Below are positions 14,541 to 23,206 of a DNA stretch of 39,806 bases, one piece after another. The notes below the pieces were generated by a model, which saw only the letters and a list, made by a program, of their open reading frames with translations, was not told the DNA's origin and searched no databases. The position numbers and the translations under genes are program-made. Every line of letters starts with the position of its first letter. Within the stretch, counting starts at the first letter, position 1. Location of the stretch: the NCBI GenBank assembly GCA_017399065.1, contig JAFQEL010000030.1, forward strand, positions 1-39,806. Direction: 5' to 3'. This DNA comes from Clostridia bacterium (GTDB lineage Bacteria > Bacillota > Clostridia > Oscillospirales > Acutalibacteraceae).

Positions 14541-16055
14541 TTATGACTCACTTGTTGTATTATGCGAATCATCTCCGTGAGACGAAGATGAAGAATCGCC
14601 GTAACCGTAGCCGTAGTGACCGTAGCCGTAACGGCCGTAACCGCCGTAGCCGTAACCGTAGCCGTATTTATACTTACTGTATGCACCGCGTACGCCGTCT
14701 GAGGCAACGTTGTTGAACACACAGCCGATAAGCTCTGCCTTATTTGACGTAATATCCTCAATAACATTGCGGATTCTTGTACAAGCCGAGAAGTTTTCAC
14801 GGACAACAAGTATTGCCGCATCTGCAAAGTTGGAAAGAATATTCGCATCGGTAACGACAGCCGCCGGAGCCGTATCGATAATTACGTAGTCAAACTCCTC
14901 TCTTGCAGCTTTGATTACCTTGTGCATCTGCTGAGAAGAAAGTATCTCTGTAGGCTCATCGTTCGAATGAGCTGTAGTAAGAATAAAGAGCTTATGCTTT
15001 TCAACAAATTTTATTGCATCGCTGAGCTCGGTCTTACCGCTGATTACGGATGCAAGGTCGTACTCGGGACTGACGTTAAGATTAAGGAACTTGCTGACAG
15101 CAGGCTTACGAAGGTCAGCATCGATAACAAGAACAGACTTACCGTTCTGTGCAAGGCTGAGTGCAAGGTTCATGGAGAACGTCGTCTTACCCTCGTTTTC
15201 GCCGGCACTCGTAACAAGAATAACCTTGTGTGATTTTCTTGCGCAGAACGTCTCGACCTTGGTACGTATCGCTTTATACGACTCAATGAATGAGAATCCG
15301 AGTGTTCTGTCGGTAATGAGAAGACGGCTTCCCTTGTTTTTCTTTTTACCCTTGCTTCGCACGCTTGCAACCGTACCGATGAGGTTGGATTCAAGCTTCA
15401 TCTGAATATCCTCAACCGTCTGTACGGTATCGCGCACCGCATTTGTAACAACAACGGCAACAAGTGCAATGGCAAAACCGACAATTGCACCGATTACAGA
15501 GTAACGCATTGCAGACTGGCTCGCGTCCGCCGAAACGGGCATATACGGCTCCTCGTACATCTGGAGAGTTGCGTTCGGATAAGCGTAATTTACAACCTCC
15601 TGATAGCACTTGGCAAAGCCCGTTGCAATTCCGTATGAACGGGCAGGGTCTGTCGTCGTGATACGGATTATAATAATATTGGTATCTGCCTGATTGTATA
15701 CGGACATACTTCTGCTTATCTCATCGGCAGTAACTTCAAAACCGCAGCTGTCTACAACACGCTGCAGCATGGTTCGTCCGCGAAGAATATATTTAAACGT
15801 ATTAGCCATCTGAACAGAGCTGGTAATATCACCGGAGGACACAACGTTGCTCGCCTCCTGATTGTACGTGATAAAGCTCAGATCCGAAGAATAGGTCGGA
15901 GTAGTGGTTGCAACGGCAATACCCAGACCGAGCGATGCCATAACGACCGCAGAAATGACAAGCAGCCACCATTTTTTGAGCACTGTTTCAAGCAGATATA
16001 TTATATTAATTTCAATGCCCTTGGGTGCTGAAGTACTGTTGACATTAGAGTTCAA
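14541..16055 (-). CDS. Fused chain-length determinant and bacterial tyrosine kinase
   Basis: A 504-residue inner-membrane protein joining a Wzz/CpsC-like part and a CpsD-like BY-kinase. Membrane helices are at about 30-49 and 184-204 with the extracytoplasmic part between. The kinase follows: Walker A SAGENEGKTT (Lys290), Walker A' VLVIDADLRKP (Asp312, Asp314), Walker B YVIIDTAP (Asp394). A C-terminal cluster of 12 Tyr in Gly-Tyr repeats (about 457-486) is the autophosphorylation tail. In most Firmicutes the two parts are separate proteins, so the fusion is notable. The start is TTG 16055, eight bases after AAGGA, the only start with a ribosome binding site. It regulates polymer length together with the ligase/polymerase encoded just upstream. 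Confidence 0.92.
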   Translation of the reverse strand: MNSNVNSTSAPKGIEINIIYLLETVLKKWWLLVISAVVMASLGLGIAVATTTPTYSSDLSFITYNQEASNVVSSGDITSSVQMANTFKYILRGRTMLQRVVDSCGFEVTADEISRSMSVYNQADTNIIIIRITTTDPARSYGIATGFAKCYQEVVNYAYPNATLQMYEEPYMPVSADASQSAMRYSVIGAIVGFAIALVAVVVTNAVRDTVQTVEDIQMKLESNLIGTVASVRSKGKKKNKGSRLLITDRTLGFSFIESYKAIRTKVETFCARKSHKVILVTSAGENEGKTTFSMNLALSLAQNGKSVLVIDADLRKPAVSKFLNLNVSPEYDLASVISGKTELSDAIKFVEKHKLFILTTAHSNDEPTEILSSQQMHKVIKAAREEFDYVIIDTAPAAVVTDANILSNFADAAILVVRENFSACTRIRNVIEDITSNKAELIGCVFNNVASDGVRGAYSKYKYGYGYGYGGYGRYGYGHYGYGYGDSSSSSHGDDSHNTTSES

Positions 16056-16092
16056 ATCAATCTTCCTTTCCGGTAATCCCTTCTATATCGTG

Positions 16093-17376
16093 TTATTCGT
16101 AAACCCCGTTTTTATATTTGAAATATGACGGAGTGGTTTCACGAAAATCATCCTCATTATTATAAGCACAGATAAACAGATATGCACAGCACAGTGTCAT
16201 ATGGATGTAAACCTGATAGTAGCTTACAAGGCCGTATTCACATACCATAATAACGGCAACCCATACCAGCATAAGCTTTACGAGTGAGCCCGAGCTCTTA
16301 CGCCATATCTTCAACAGAGAAATTGCAAGATAAAAGTAATATCCGTAAAAAGCAACGAAGCCCACTATTCCGAGATCGGCAAGAATCTCGTAATAGTTGT
16401 TATGAGCATAAGTAGAAACACCTATGCGCTGGCCGATCTTGACTATAAAGTTATTGATGCCGTAGCCGAAAAGCGGTTTCTCAAAAAACATATCCTTGGC
16501 GTGTTCTATAAACGACTGACGCAGCGACATACTGTAATCACCGCCATCGCTGAAAACGTGATTAAGCATCGACTCGATTCGCACACCTATCGCCGCATAA
16601 AGCTCAGGCACGGACATTATAAGGTAAAACAGAACTATGACAAATACCAGAACCATAATGATTCTGAATATAAGATTCCGCCGCTGAGACTTCATAAGTA
16701 TCATTACCGTTAAGCCGACAACTGACGAAATAAGCGACTTTCTCGAGCCGGTAAGAATAACCATAAACATCTGAAGCAATGTGAATATATAGTACTTTTT
16801 TTCCTTACAGTAGAAAGCAAAATAAAACGAAACCAGAACACAGATAGTAAATATCATACCTATCGTGTTCGGATTGAGAGCTGTCGCAGTAAAGCCGAAG
16901 CCGCCGCTGAACCACGTATCAAACGGTGTTTTAATCATTATAAAAGCAAGTGCGTATACACCGCCCCACGAAAACATACGCACACATTTGAGCAAGCCCA
17001 TACGTGTTGCATAGTTCTGAGCCATACAGAACGTAATTACCGTACTCTGCAGCATCTTCGACATAACAAGCATACAGTTAGCCGGATAATCCGCCCACAG
17101 TGATGAAGCAAAAGACAGAAGCGTAAATCCGCCGAACCAAAGTGTGAAAGAAGGCACGATAAAGCTGCCCTTGGATTTAAAAAGCAACATCAGCTTGACA
17201 ACGGTAAGCCCTACGAAAAGGAAAAATGCAAAATAGTAAAAGTAGTTAACACCCTCGCCGACAGAAGGCGTAGCGAACTGTGAACACAGCAACAGAAAGA
17301 ATCCGGTGTCAATAAAAAAATCCAACCCCGGCTTTTCTTTACCTATTCTTAAAATACCGTTACTGAATGAAAACAT
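16093..17376 (-). CDS. O-antigen ligase/polymerase family membrane protein (Wzy/WaaL-like)
   Basis: A 427-residue polytopic membrane protein with about ten hydrophobic helices. It has the family loop pattern: LTGSRKSL in the middle and PLFGYGINNF ... YAHNNYYEILADLGIVG in the large extracytoplasmic loop, as in the Wzy_C/O-antigen ligase family. Such enzymes polymerise or transfer lipid-linked glycans outside the membrane. AAGGAG precedes the ATG. It lies 8 bp after the glycosyltransferase gene and 37 bp before the Wzz-kinase gene, so it is co-transcribed. Polymerase rather than ligase is more likely in a Gram-positive with a Wzz partner (inference). Confidence 0.86.
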   Translation of the reverse strand: MFSFSNGILRIGKEKPGLDFFIDTGFFLLLCSQFATPSVGEGVNYFYYFAFFLFVGLTVVKLMLLFKSKGSFIVPSFTLWFGGFTLLSFASSLWADYPANCMLVMSKMLQSTVITFCMAQNYATRMGLLKCVRMFSWGGVYALAFIMIKTPFDTWFSGGFGFTATALNPNTIGMIFTICVLVSFYFAFYCKEKKYYIFTLLQMFMVILTGSRKSLISSVVGLTVMILMKSQRRNLIFRIIMVLVFVIVLFYLIMSVPELYAAIGVRIESMLNHVFSDGGDYSMSLRQSFIEHAKDMFFEKPLFGYGINNFIVKIGQRIGVSTYAHNNYYEILADLGIVGFVAFYGYYFYLAISLLKIWRKSSGSLVKLMLVWVAVIMVCEYGLVSYYQVYIHMTLCCAYLFICAYNNEDDFRETTPSYFKYKNGVYE

Positions 17377-17384
17377 AAGGCTCC

Positions 17385-18311
17385 TTATTTATTTCCGCTG
17401 ACAGAATTCCTGGCAATTCTGCGGTTACGTATAAACTGAGTTGACTCCTTTATAAGGTCGGAAGGAGACGTAATTGCCGTTCGTATTCCGTAACCTATTG
17501 CACCGAGAGGGTTACCGCTGCGAAAGCTTGCCACAGACAACACGGCATAATGCCTGAATCGCACGTACCTGCGCTCTTTTGAAGAAAGCAAATCAAATTT
17601 TGTTTTTTTGAGATTATAAAGTGACTTCTCGCCGTTGATCTTATTTTTACCGACTGAAATTCTGCCCTCGTTGTGAAGATACTGGATAATATAGGAAACA
17701 GGCAGATATCCTGTCTTTGCACCGTGCTCAAGCATGTCCCACATAAGCATAAAATCCTGCCCCATAGGTACGGAGCGGAAACCGTCGGTTGAAAGGATAA
17801 AGCTGCGCTTTATCATAAAGGTTGATGTCGGGCAAAGCGAATGAAGTATATGCTGACGGAAAAGAGCCTCGTTTGAACAATCATCAACATAAGAGTGACG
17901 GCGGTACTCTACAAGCTTGCCGTCTGCACTGTGAAGAAAAACATCAGTAAAGCTCATATCGAGATCATTTGCAAGCATAAACGAAAGCTGAGTGTCAATC
18001 TTCTCGGGAAGATATACATCATCGTCATCAAGGAAGGTGACATAGTCGCCGCTTGCCACGGCAATGCCTGCATTTCGTGCGGGACCGCCGCCAAGTGACC
18101 TTTCGTTTTGTATATAAATGACATTTGCGTTGTTTTCGTATTTTTTCATAAGAGCCTGCGTATCGGCTCTGGCAGGGCTGTCGGGAGAGTTATCGTCAAC
18201 AACAACAACCTCTGTATGGCGGTACGTCTGTGCCAAAAGAGAGTCTATAGTGCGGCCGAGAAAATGCGGCCTGTTGTGAGTAGGAACGATAACACTTACT
18301 TTTGTTGGCAC
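17385..18311 (-). CDS. GT2-family glycosyltransferase
   Basis: A 308-residue GT-A fold transferase. It opens with TKVSVIVPTHNRP, followed by VVVVDDNSPD (UDP-binding Asp39-40), GGGPARNAG and the metal-binding FLDDDDVYLP (Asp95-98). It adds a sugar to a lipid-linked or surface glycan at the cytoplasmic face. The preferred start is GTG 18311, behind GGGGGTGG; a TTG at 18326 is possible but precedes the ribosome binding site. It is the first gene of the four-gene polysaccharide operon with its own promoter at 18346. No initiating sugar-phosphate transferase, flippase or phosphatase is encoded in the window. Confidence 0.9.
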   Translation of the reverse strand: MPTKVSVIVPTHNRPHFLGRTIDSLLAQTYRHTEVVVVDDNSPDSPARADTQALMKKYENNANVIYIQNERSLGGGPARNAGIAVASGDYVTFLDDDDVYLPEKIDTQLSFMLANDLDMSFTDVFLHSADGKLVEYRRHSYVDDCSNEALFRQHILHSLCPTSTFMIKRSFILSTDGFRSVPMGQDFMLMWDMLEHGAKTGYLPVSYIIQYLHNEGRISVGKNKINGEKSLYNLKKTKFDLLSSKERRYVRFRHYAVLSVASFRSGNPLGAIGYGIRTAITSPSDLIKESTQFIRNRRIARNSVSGNK

Positions 18312-18345
18312 CCATACCACCCCCAATTTTAAAATAGTTCGTCAT

Positions 18346-18374
18346 ATTATAGCATATAAAATCGGATTTGTACA
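18346..18374 (-). promoter_or_regulatory. Promoter of the polysaccharide operon
   Basis: On the minus strand TATAAT (18351-18346) is preceded by TGC (extended -10) and, 17 bp further up, by TGTACA as a weak -35. The start point falls about 30 bp before the glycosyltransferase start. Confidence 0.68.
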
Positions 18375-18563
18375 CCTTTTATTTTATTTTTATCCATCTT
18401 TATTTTACTGTTACCTTGCAACCTTGCTTTTACACCGCTGTGAAAAACGGATTTATTCTCTTTCAAGTCAGAACAGCAGTGCTTTTTATCGATTTTCCAC
18501 GAAATACAGGGAACGAACCTGAGTGCTTTCTATATGCGCATATCGCTTTAATTTGTTATGTAT

Positions 18564-18583
18564 GCAGCGAAAAGCTTCGCTGC
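18564..18583 (-). terminator. Hairpin after the DUF11 gene
   Basis: GCAGCGAA and TTCGCTGC form an 8-bp stem with a 4-nt loop, 15 bp past the DUF11 stop codon. The following U-run is poor (ATACATAAC), so this is a weak terminator or an mRNA-end structure. The rest of 18375-18560 holds no gene I can support. Confidence 0.5.
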
Positions 18584-18597
18584 CAATATAAAATTTG

Positions 18598-19449
18598 TTA
18601 TACCGTACCGGTAATTGTGAGAATGCTGACACCCGGTGTTGTAACCCATACGCCTGTTGCCGGGTCCTGAGCAAACGTTGCAGCCGGCACTGTGATAACA
18701 CCTGCAACACTTGAGAAAGCACCTGTTATTTCGTCATAGGTGTAATCCGCAGGCTCCGTCCAGGTTTCGCCGTTGAATGTGACGGCAAGATTTGAAAGCA
18801 CGGGACTGAACGTGTCGGTAATAACAGCAAGGTCGTCAGCCGTTGCGGGTGTATTACCTGTATTCTGAATCACAAAGGTGTAAGTGAGCGTACCGTTTTC
18901 CGCTACCGGTACGGGGCTGACGGACTTTGTTACCGAAAGCTCCGGCTCCGATTCTGCGGTAACTGTTTCTTCGGCGGTAACGGGTGTGATTCCGCCGCTC
19001 AAGGTTACCGTATTTGTGATTTCAGCGCTTGTTCCAAGCGGTGCATAGCGGTTTGTGCTTACTTCGTAAACGATAGTTGCGTTGCCGTCCGCAGGTACAC
19101 TTATGCCGTTTATAACAAGATTTGTTCCTTCTGCAGTTACAGCAGGTGCAGGCTGAAGAATACCGTTGATATAATAAGTTACCGTACCTTCATTATAAGT
19201 GAGCGGTACAAGTGAGCTTGTATCAAAAGCATACGCACCGAGGTCATCGGTAAGAGTGAGGGCGTTGAAGGGTGTCGTACCCGAGTTTACAACCGATATA
19301 ATATAAGTCAGGTTGCTGTCTGTGCCGTACTCGTCACCGACAGCGGTTTTTGTGACGGAAAGCACTTCAAGTATCTCGCCGACAGCTATATTTGAGTTTA
19401 TCACAGAATCGTTGTAAGCGAGCTGTGCCTGATTGGTAAACTGTGCCAA
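18598..19449 (-). CDS. DUF11 repeat protein without signal peptide
   Basis: A 283-residue beta-rich protein with two DUF11-type repeats: the first around LSVTKTAVGDEYGTDSNLTY with VVNSGTTPFNALTLTDDLG, the second around LSVTKSVSPVPVAENGTLTY with IQNTGNTPATADDLAVITDTF. Unlike most DUF11 proteins it has neither an N-terminal signal peptide nor a C-terminal anchor. The N-terminus AQFTNQAQLAYND ... NSNIAVGEI resembles a clostridial subgroup with the same lack. The preferred start is TTG 19449, nine bases after GGGAG; the ATG at 19458 touches the ribosome binding site. It is monocistronic and divergent from the GH31 operon. Function unknown; surface, spore or adhesive layers are possible. Confidence 0.75.
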   Translation of the reverse strand: MAQFTNQAQLAYNDSVINSNIAVGEILEVLSVTKTAVGDEYGTDSNLTYIISVVNSGTTPFNALTLTDDLGAYAFDTSSLVPLTYNEGTVTYYINGILQPAPAVTAEGTNLVINGISVPADGNATIVYEVSTNRYAPLGTSAEITNTVTLSGGITPVTAEETVTAESEPELSVTKSVSPVPVAENGTLTYTFVIQNTGNTPATADDLAVITDTFSPVLSNLAVTFNGETWTEPADYTYDEITGAFSSVAGVITVPAATFAQDPATGVWVTTPGVSILTITGTV

Positions 19450-19550
19450 ACTTATCATCTCCCATATAAAACTGAGCTTATGCTCTTTTCATACTATGAT
19501 AACTTGTCTGTTTTCGTGCAGGTCTTTATGCATTTTATATCACACTCTGC

Positions 19551-19579
19551 TTGACTATTTATTTGTGATAAAATATAAT
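19551..19579 (+). promoter_or_regulatory. Promoter of the GH31-transporter operon
   Basis: TTGACT (19551-19556) and TATAAT (19574-19579) are 17 bp apart, close to consensus. Transcription would start near 19586, leaving a leader of about 30 nt. Confidence 0.85.
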
Positions 19580-19617
19580 AATCAGTTAGATAACCAAAGC
19601 AGTCCGGAGGCGATACA

Positions 19618-21900
19618 GTGCTCAAGAAAACTCTTATTGCAAAAACAGATGCCGCAGCCGAAAAATCGCAGATTTACAGCGGCAACGGCTGGCGTGTGAC
19701 CTTCCTCACACCGCGTCTTATCAGATTTGAAGCAGGCAAATTTACAGATATGCCGAGCGTTTCCGTATGGTTCAGACGCTTTAAAAGCGGTAATATGAAG
19801 GTTGAAGAAAAAGGCACGGTTATCACAATAGAAACAGACGAAGCCGTCTTCACCGTTAAAAGCCTCAGACCTTACAGCGTATATTTTAAGGATAACGGCA
19901 GTACCGAGGTTTTCGCAAAGCAGAAAAATCTCAAAGGTACCTGCCGCACACTCGATATGACAAACGGCAGTGCAAAGCTCGGCGAGGGTTTTATAACAGA
20001 AAACGGTGCATATCTGTTCGACGACAGCAACTCTCTGCTGATTGACGAAAACGGCAGATTTGTAAAGCGGGAGGACAACGGACGGGATTACTATCTTTTC
20101 GCCTACGGCAAAAACTACCGCGAAACAATCAACGCTTTCTATAATATTTCATCCCGTGTGCCGATGATTCCGCGTTTTGCGCTGGGCGTATGGTGGAGCA
20201 GATACCACGCATACACTCAGCAGGAATACCTTGACCTTATGTTAAGGTTTAAAGACGAGGGAATTCCGCTCACAGTCGCAACAGTCGATATGGACTGGCA
20301 CTGGGTAAAAATCAAAGAAAAATTTGATATGAAGTACAACGGCTGGACGGGATACTCCTGGAACACAGACCTTTTTCCCGACTACAAAGCATTCCTCAGA
20401 GAGCTGCACGATATGAACCTTTCAGTAACGCTCAACCTTCACCCTGCTGACGGATTCCGTGAGTATGAGGATATGTACGAAGATATGGCAAAGGCTGTGG
20501 GCATTGATCCTAAGAGCAAAAATCCCGTTGAATTCAGCTGCACCGACGATGCATTCTGGAATGCGTACTTTGATATCGGTCACAAGCCTTATGAGCGTGA
20601 CGGTGTGGACTTCTGGTGGATCGACTGGCAGCAAGGCAAGAAGAGTGACGCACAGGGTCTTGATCCGCTTCTTGCGCTCAACCACTATCACTTCCTCGAC
20701 AATGCCGAAAACGGCAAGCTGCCGCTCATCCTTTCACGCTACAGCGGTGCAGGCTCTCACCGATATCCTCTCGGTTTCTCAGGCGACACTCTTATCAGCT
20801 GGAAATCGCTTGACTTTCAACCCTATTTCACCGCAAATGCCGCGAACGCCGCATACACGTGGTGGAGTCACGACATAGGCGGCCATATGTTCGGCACACG
20901 AGATGACGAGCTTTATATTCGTTGGCTTCAGCTCGGTGTATTCTCACCGATTATGCGGCTTCACTCAAGCAATATGCTCGCTCTCGGCAAAGAGCCGTGG
21001 AAATACAGCGGCGAGGTATGCCGTGTCGCAAAAGAATGGCTCAACCTTCGCCACAAGCTAATCCCCTACATTTACACGATGGATCACCGCACGCATTATG
21101 ACGGTGTTGCACTTTGTGAGCCGATGTACTATTCCTACCCAGAAAACGAATCCGCATACAAAGTGCCAAATCAGTTTATGTTCGGCTCCGAGCTTATGGT
21201 ATGCCCGATTACAAGCCCCAACAGCAAAAAGCTGCTTATGGGCAGCACAAAGGCTTGGATTCCGCAGGGCAGATGGACAGATATTTTCACGCTTAAATCG
21301 TATACGGGCGAAAAAACGCTCGAGCTTTTCCGTGAAACCGCAACAATACCGGTACTTGCAAAAGAGGGTGCTATAATCCCGATGTCTGCCGATGAAGGCA
21401 ACTCATCTTCTAACCCGGAAAGCTTTGAGATATGGGCTTTCTCGGGCAAAGGTGAATTTGTGCTCAAAGAGGACGACGGCTCGGTTGATTTTAAAAATCA
21501 TACCGCATCAACAAAATTTGAAATCAGCTACGATAACGGCAAGGTCAGCTTCACGGTCCATGCCGCCGAGGGTGATGCTTCCGTTATACCACAAAAGCGA
21601 AATTATAAAATCAGAGTGCGTGACCTGACGGTTGACGGTAAAGAGCTTGTATTGGAAATTAAAGATGCCGATACAAATAAAGTTCACACCGTAACGGCAG
21701 AAAATGCAAAACGCATTATGGGTGAAAGCAAGCACGAGCGTGCGATACGCATATTCTCACGCTGGCAGGGCTTTTCGCTCAAGAAAGAAATCTGTTGCCG
21801 ACTTCTCGGTGCCGACGGTGACGTGATGAAAAATCTCGACAAGCTGCCTCTGCCCCACGATGTCAGAGCGGCAATAATTGAAGAATTGGAAAGCGAGTAA
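19618..21900 (+). CDS. GH31 alpha-glycosidase
   Basis: A 760-residue cytosolic family 31 glycosidase. An N-terminal beta-domain (about 1-170) leads into the barrel: PRFALGVWWSRYHAY, TVDMDWHW, the nucleophile Asp336 in FWWIDWQQG, the acid/base Asp390 in FSGDT and the family loop WWSHDIGGH. A C-terminal beta-domain and an extra helical tail (SRWQGFSLKKEI ...) follow. Family members cleave alpha-glucosidic or alpha-xylosidic bonds; which one is not evident. GTG 19618 is chosen because GGAGG lies seven bases upstream. No signal peptide, so it acts on imported oligosaccharides. The stop is 3 bp from the chromate-type transporter gene. Confidence 0.93.
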   Translation: MLKKTLIAKTDAAAEKSQIYSGNGWRVTFLTPRLIRFEAGKFTDMPSVSVWFRRFKSGNMKVEEKGTVITIETDEAVFTVKSLRPYSVYFKDNGSTEVFAKQKNLKGTCRTLDMTNGSAKLGEGFITENGAYLFDDSNSLLIDENGRFVKREDNGRDYYLFAYGKNYRETINAFYNISSRVPMIPRFALGVWWSRYHAYTQQEYLDLMLRFKDEGIPLTVATVDMDWHWVKIKEKFDMKYNGWTGYSWNTDLFPDYKAFLRELHDMNLSVTLNLHPADGFREYEDMYEDMAKAVGIDPKSKNPVEFSCTDDAFWNAYFDIGHKPYERDGVDFWWIDWQQGKKSDAQGLDPLLALNHYHFLDNAENGKLPLILSRYSGAGSHRYPLGFSGDTLISWKSLDFQPYFTANAANAAYTWWSHDIGGHMFGTRDDELYIRWLQLGVFSPIMRLHSSNMLALGKEPWKYSGEVCRVAKEWLNLRHKLIPYIYTMDHRTHYDGVALCEPMYYSYPENESAYKVPNQFMFGSELMVCPITSPNSKKLLMGSTKAWIPQGRWTDIFTLKSYTGEKTLELFRETATIPVLAKEGAIIPMSADEGNSSSNPESFEIWAFSGKGEFVLKEDDGSVDFKNHTASTKFEISYDNGKVSFTVHAAEGDASVIPQKRNYKIRVRDLTVDGKELVLEIKDADTNKVHTVTAENAKRIMGESKHERAIRIFSRWQGFSLKKEICCRLLGADGDVMKNLDKLPLPHDVRAAIIEELESE

Positions 21901-21903
21901 GAA

Positions 21904-22497
21904 ATGAGCAAACAAGAAAAACAATCAAACCGATTAAAGCTGTTATGTCAGCTTTTTATATCGTTTGCAAAAATAGGCGTAATGACCTTCGGCGGCGGCC
22001 TTGCCATGCTGCCGATGCTTGAGCGCGAGCTTGTAGAAAACAAAAAGTGGGTAACGACAGAAGAAATACTTGATTACTATGCCGTCGGTCAGTGTACACC
22101 GGGAATTATTGCAGTTAACACTGCAACCTTTGTCGGATACAAGCAATCAAAGGTACTCGGTGCAATTTTCTCAACAGCAGGTGTGGTTTTCCCTTCAGTT
22201 GTTATAATCGCCGTTATTGCTGCCGTGCTTTCTAACTTTGCGGATATTCCTGCAGTACAGCATGCATTTGCAGGTATACGAATTGCAGTCTGTGCACTTA
22301 TAACGGTTGCAGTTATCAAGCTCGCAAAAAGCAATGTCAAAAATATTGTACAGATTCTCATTGCGGTTGCGGCATTTGTCATAATTGCAGTCTTCGGTGC
22401 AAGCCCCGTTGTAGTTGTTGTCGGCTCTGCTGTTGCAGGCCTTGTACTCGGTAAATTCGGGCTTATCGGTAAAAGCAAGGAGGGCGAAAAGAAATGA
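21904..22497 (+). CDS. Chromate transporter family protein, subunit 1
   Basis: A 197-residue membrane protein of the CHR family. The marks are FGGGLAMLPML near the N-terminus and QCTPGIIAVNTATFVGYK in the second quarter. It corresponds to one half of the long ChrA proteins; short-chain CHR genes usually occur as adjacent pairs acting together, as here. It starts 3 bp after the GH31 stop and overlaps the second subunit by 4 bp (ATGA). In anaerobes without chromate exposure these proteins may export another anion; the native substrate is not known. Confidence 0.88.
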   Translation: MSKQEKQSNRLKLLCQLFISFAKIGVMTFGGGLAMLPMLERELVENKKWVTTEEILDYYAVGQCTPGIIAVNTATFVGYKQSKVLGAIFSTAGVVFPSVVIIAVIAAVLSNFADIPAVQHAFAGIRIAVCALITVAVIKLAKSNVKNIVQILIAVAAFVIIAVFGASPVVVVVGSAVAGLVLGKFGLIGKSKEGEKK

Positions 22498-23102
22498 CAA
22501 TCATTCTCAAAACCATTCTTACCCTCTGCTTTGAGTTTTTCAAAACAGGTCTGCTTGCCGTCGGCGGCGGTCTTGCTACCCTGCCCTTCCTTTCTGAAAT
22601 GGCAAATAAGTATCCGGACTGGTTTACACACGCTGAGCTTGCCGATATGATTGCTGTTTCTGAGTCAACGCCCGGACCCATAGGCGTAAATATGGCGACC
22701 TACGTCGGTTTCCGCGTAATGGGTGATTACGGTTTTGGCTGGAGCATACTCGGCTCAGTGCTTGCTACCGTTTCGCTTGTGCTTCCCTCCCTCATCATTA
22801 TTGTTGCAATTGCAAAGATGATGAACAAGTATATGGAAAACAAGTTTGTGCAGTGGGCATTCGGAGGACTTCGTCCTGCAGTAACAGGCCTTATTGCCGC
22901 TGCAGGCTGGAGCGTTATCGAGCTTACTCTGCTCGACCTTACAAATTTTGATATCACTCGCTTCTGGGATGCAATCAATATTCCTGCAGTGATAATATTT
23001 GCTGTCGTGCTCTTCCTTGCAATGTTCAAGAAAACCAAAAAGCTTCACCCGATTGTATTCATCGGTGCGTGTGCAGTGCTCGGCGTAATTCTTAAGCTAT
23101 GA
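22494..23102 (+). CDS. Chromate transporter family protein, subunit 2
   Basis: A 202-residue CHR-family membrane protein, the partner of the gene just upstream. It carries the same motifs, VGGGLATLPFL and ESTPGPIGVNMATYVGF, and has about six hydrophobic segments. The ATGA overlap means the two subunits are translationally coupled and probably assemble 1:1 with inverted topology. A strong terminator follows, so it ends the GH31-transporter operon. Confidence 0.88.
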   Translation: MTIILKTILTLCFEFFKTGLLAVGGGLATLPFLSEMANKYPDWFTHAELADMIAVSESTPGPIGVNMATYVGFRVMGDYGFGWSILGSVLATVSLVLPSLIIIVAIAKMMNKYMENKFVQWAFGGLRPAVTGLIAAAGWSVIELTLLDLTNFDITRFWDAINIPAVIIFAVVLFLAMFKKTKKLHPIVFIGACAVLGVILKL

Positions 23103-23107
23103 TACTT

Positions 23108-23152
23108 CAAACCTCTTGGTAATTCTGAAATTCCAAGAGGTTTGTTTTTTTT
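23108..23152 (+). terminator. Terminator of the GH31-transporter operon
   Basis: CAAACCTCTTGG and CCAAGAGGTTTG form a perfect 12-bp stem with a 13-nt loop, followed by eight T residues. A textbook intrinsic terminator. Confidence 0.95.
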
Positions 23153-23159
23153 AGTGTGA

Positions 23160-23181
23160 GGTTTTATTTATGTGTTTCGTC
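23160..23181 (+). promoter_or_regulatory. Possible ECF-type autoregulated promoter
   Basis: CGTC at 23178-23181, in the context TTTCGTCTAATAGG, resembles the -10 element used by many extracytoplasmic-function sigma factors, 25 bp before the sigma gene. The -35 region is not convincing (GAGGTTTT rather than an AAC motif). Confidence 0.35.
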
Positions 23182-23206
23182 TAATAGGTGAAAGGAGGGA
23201 TGACCT

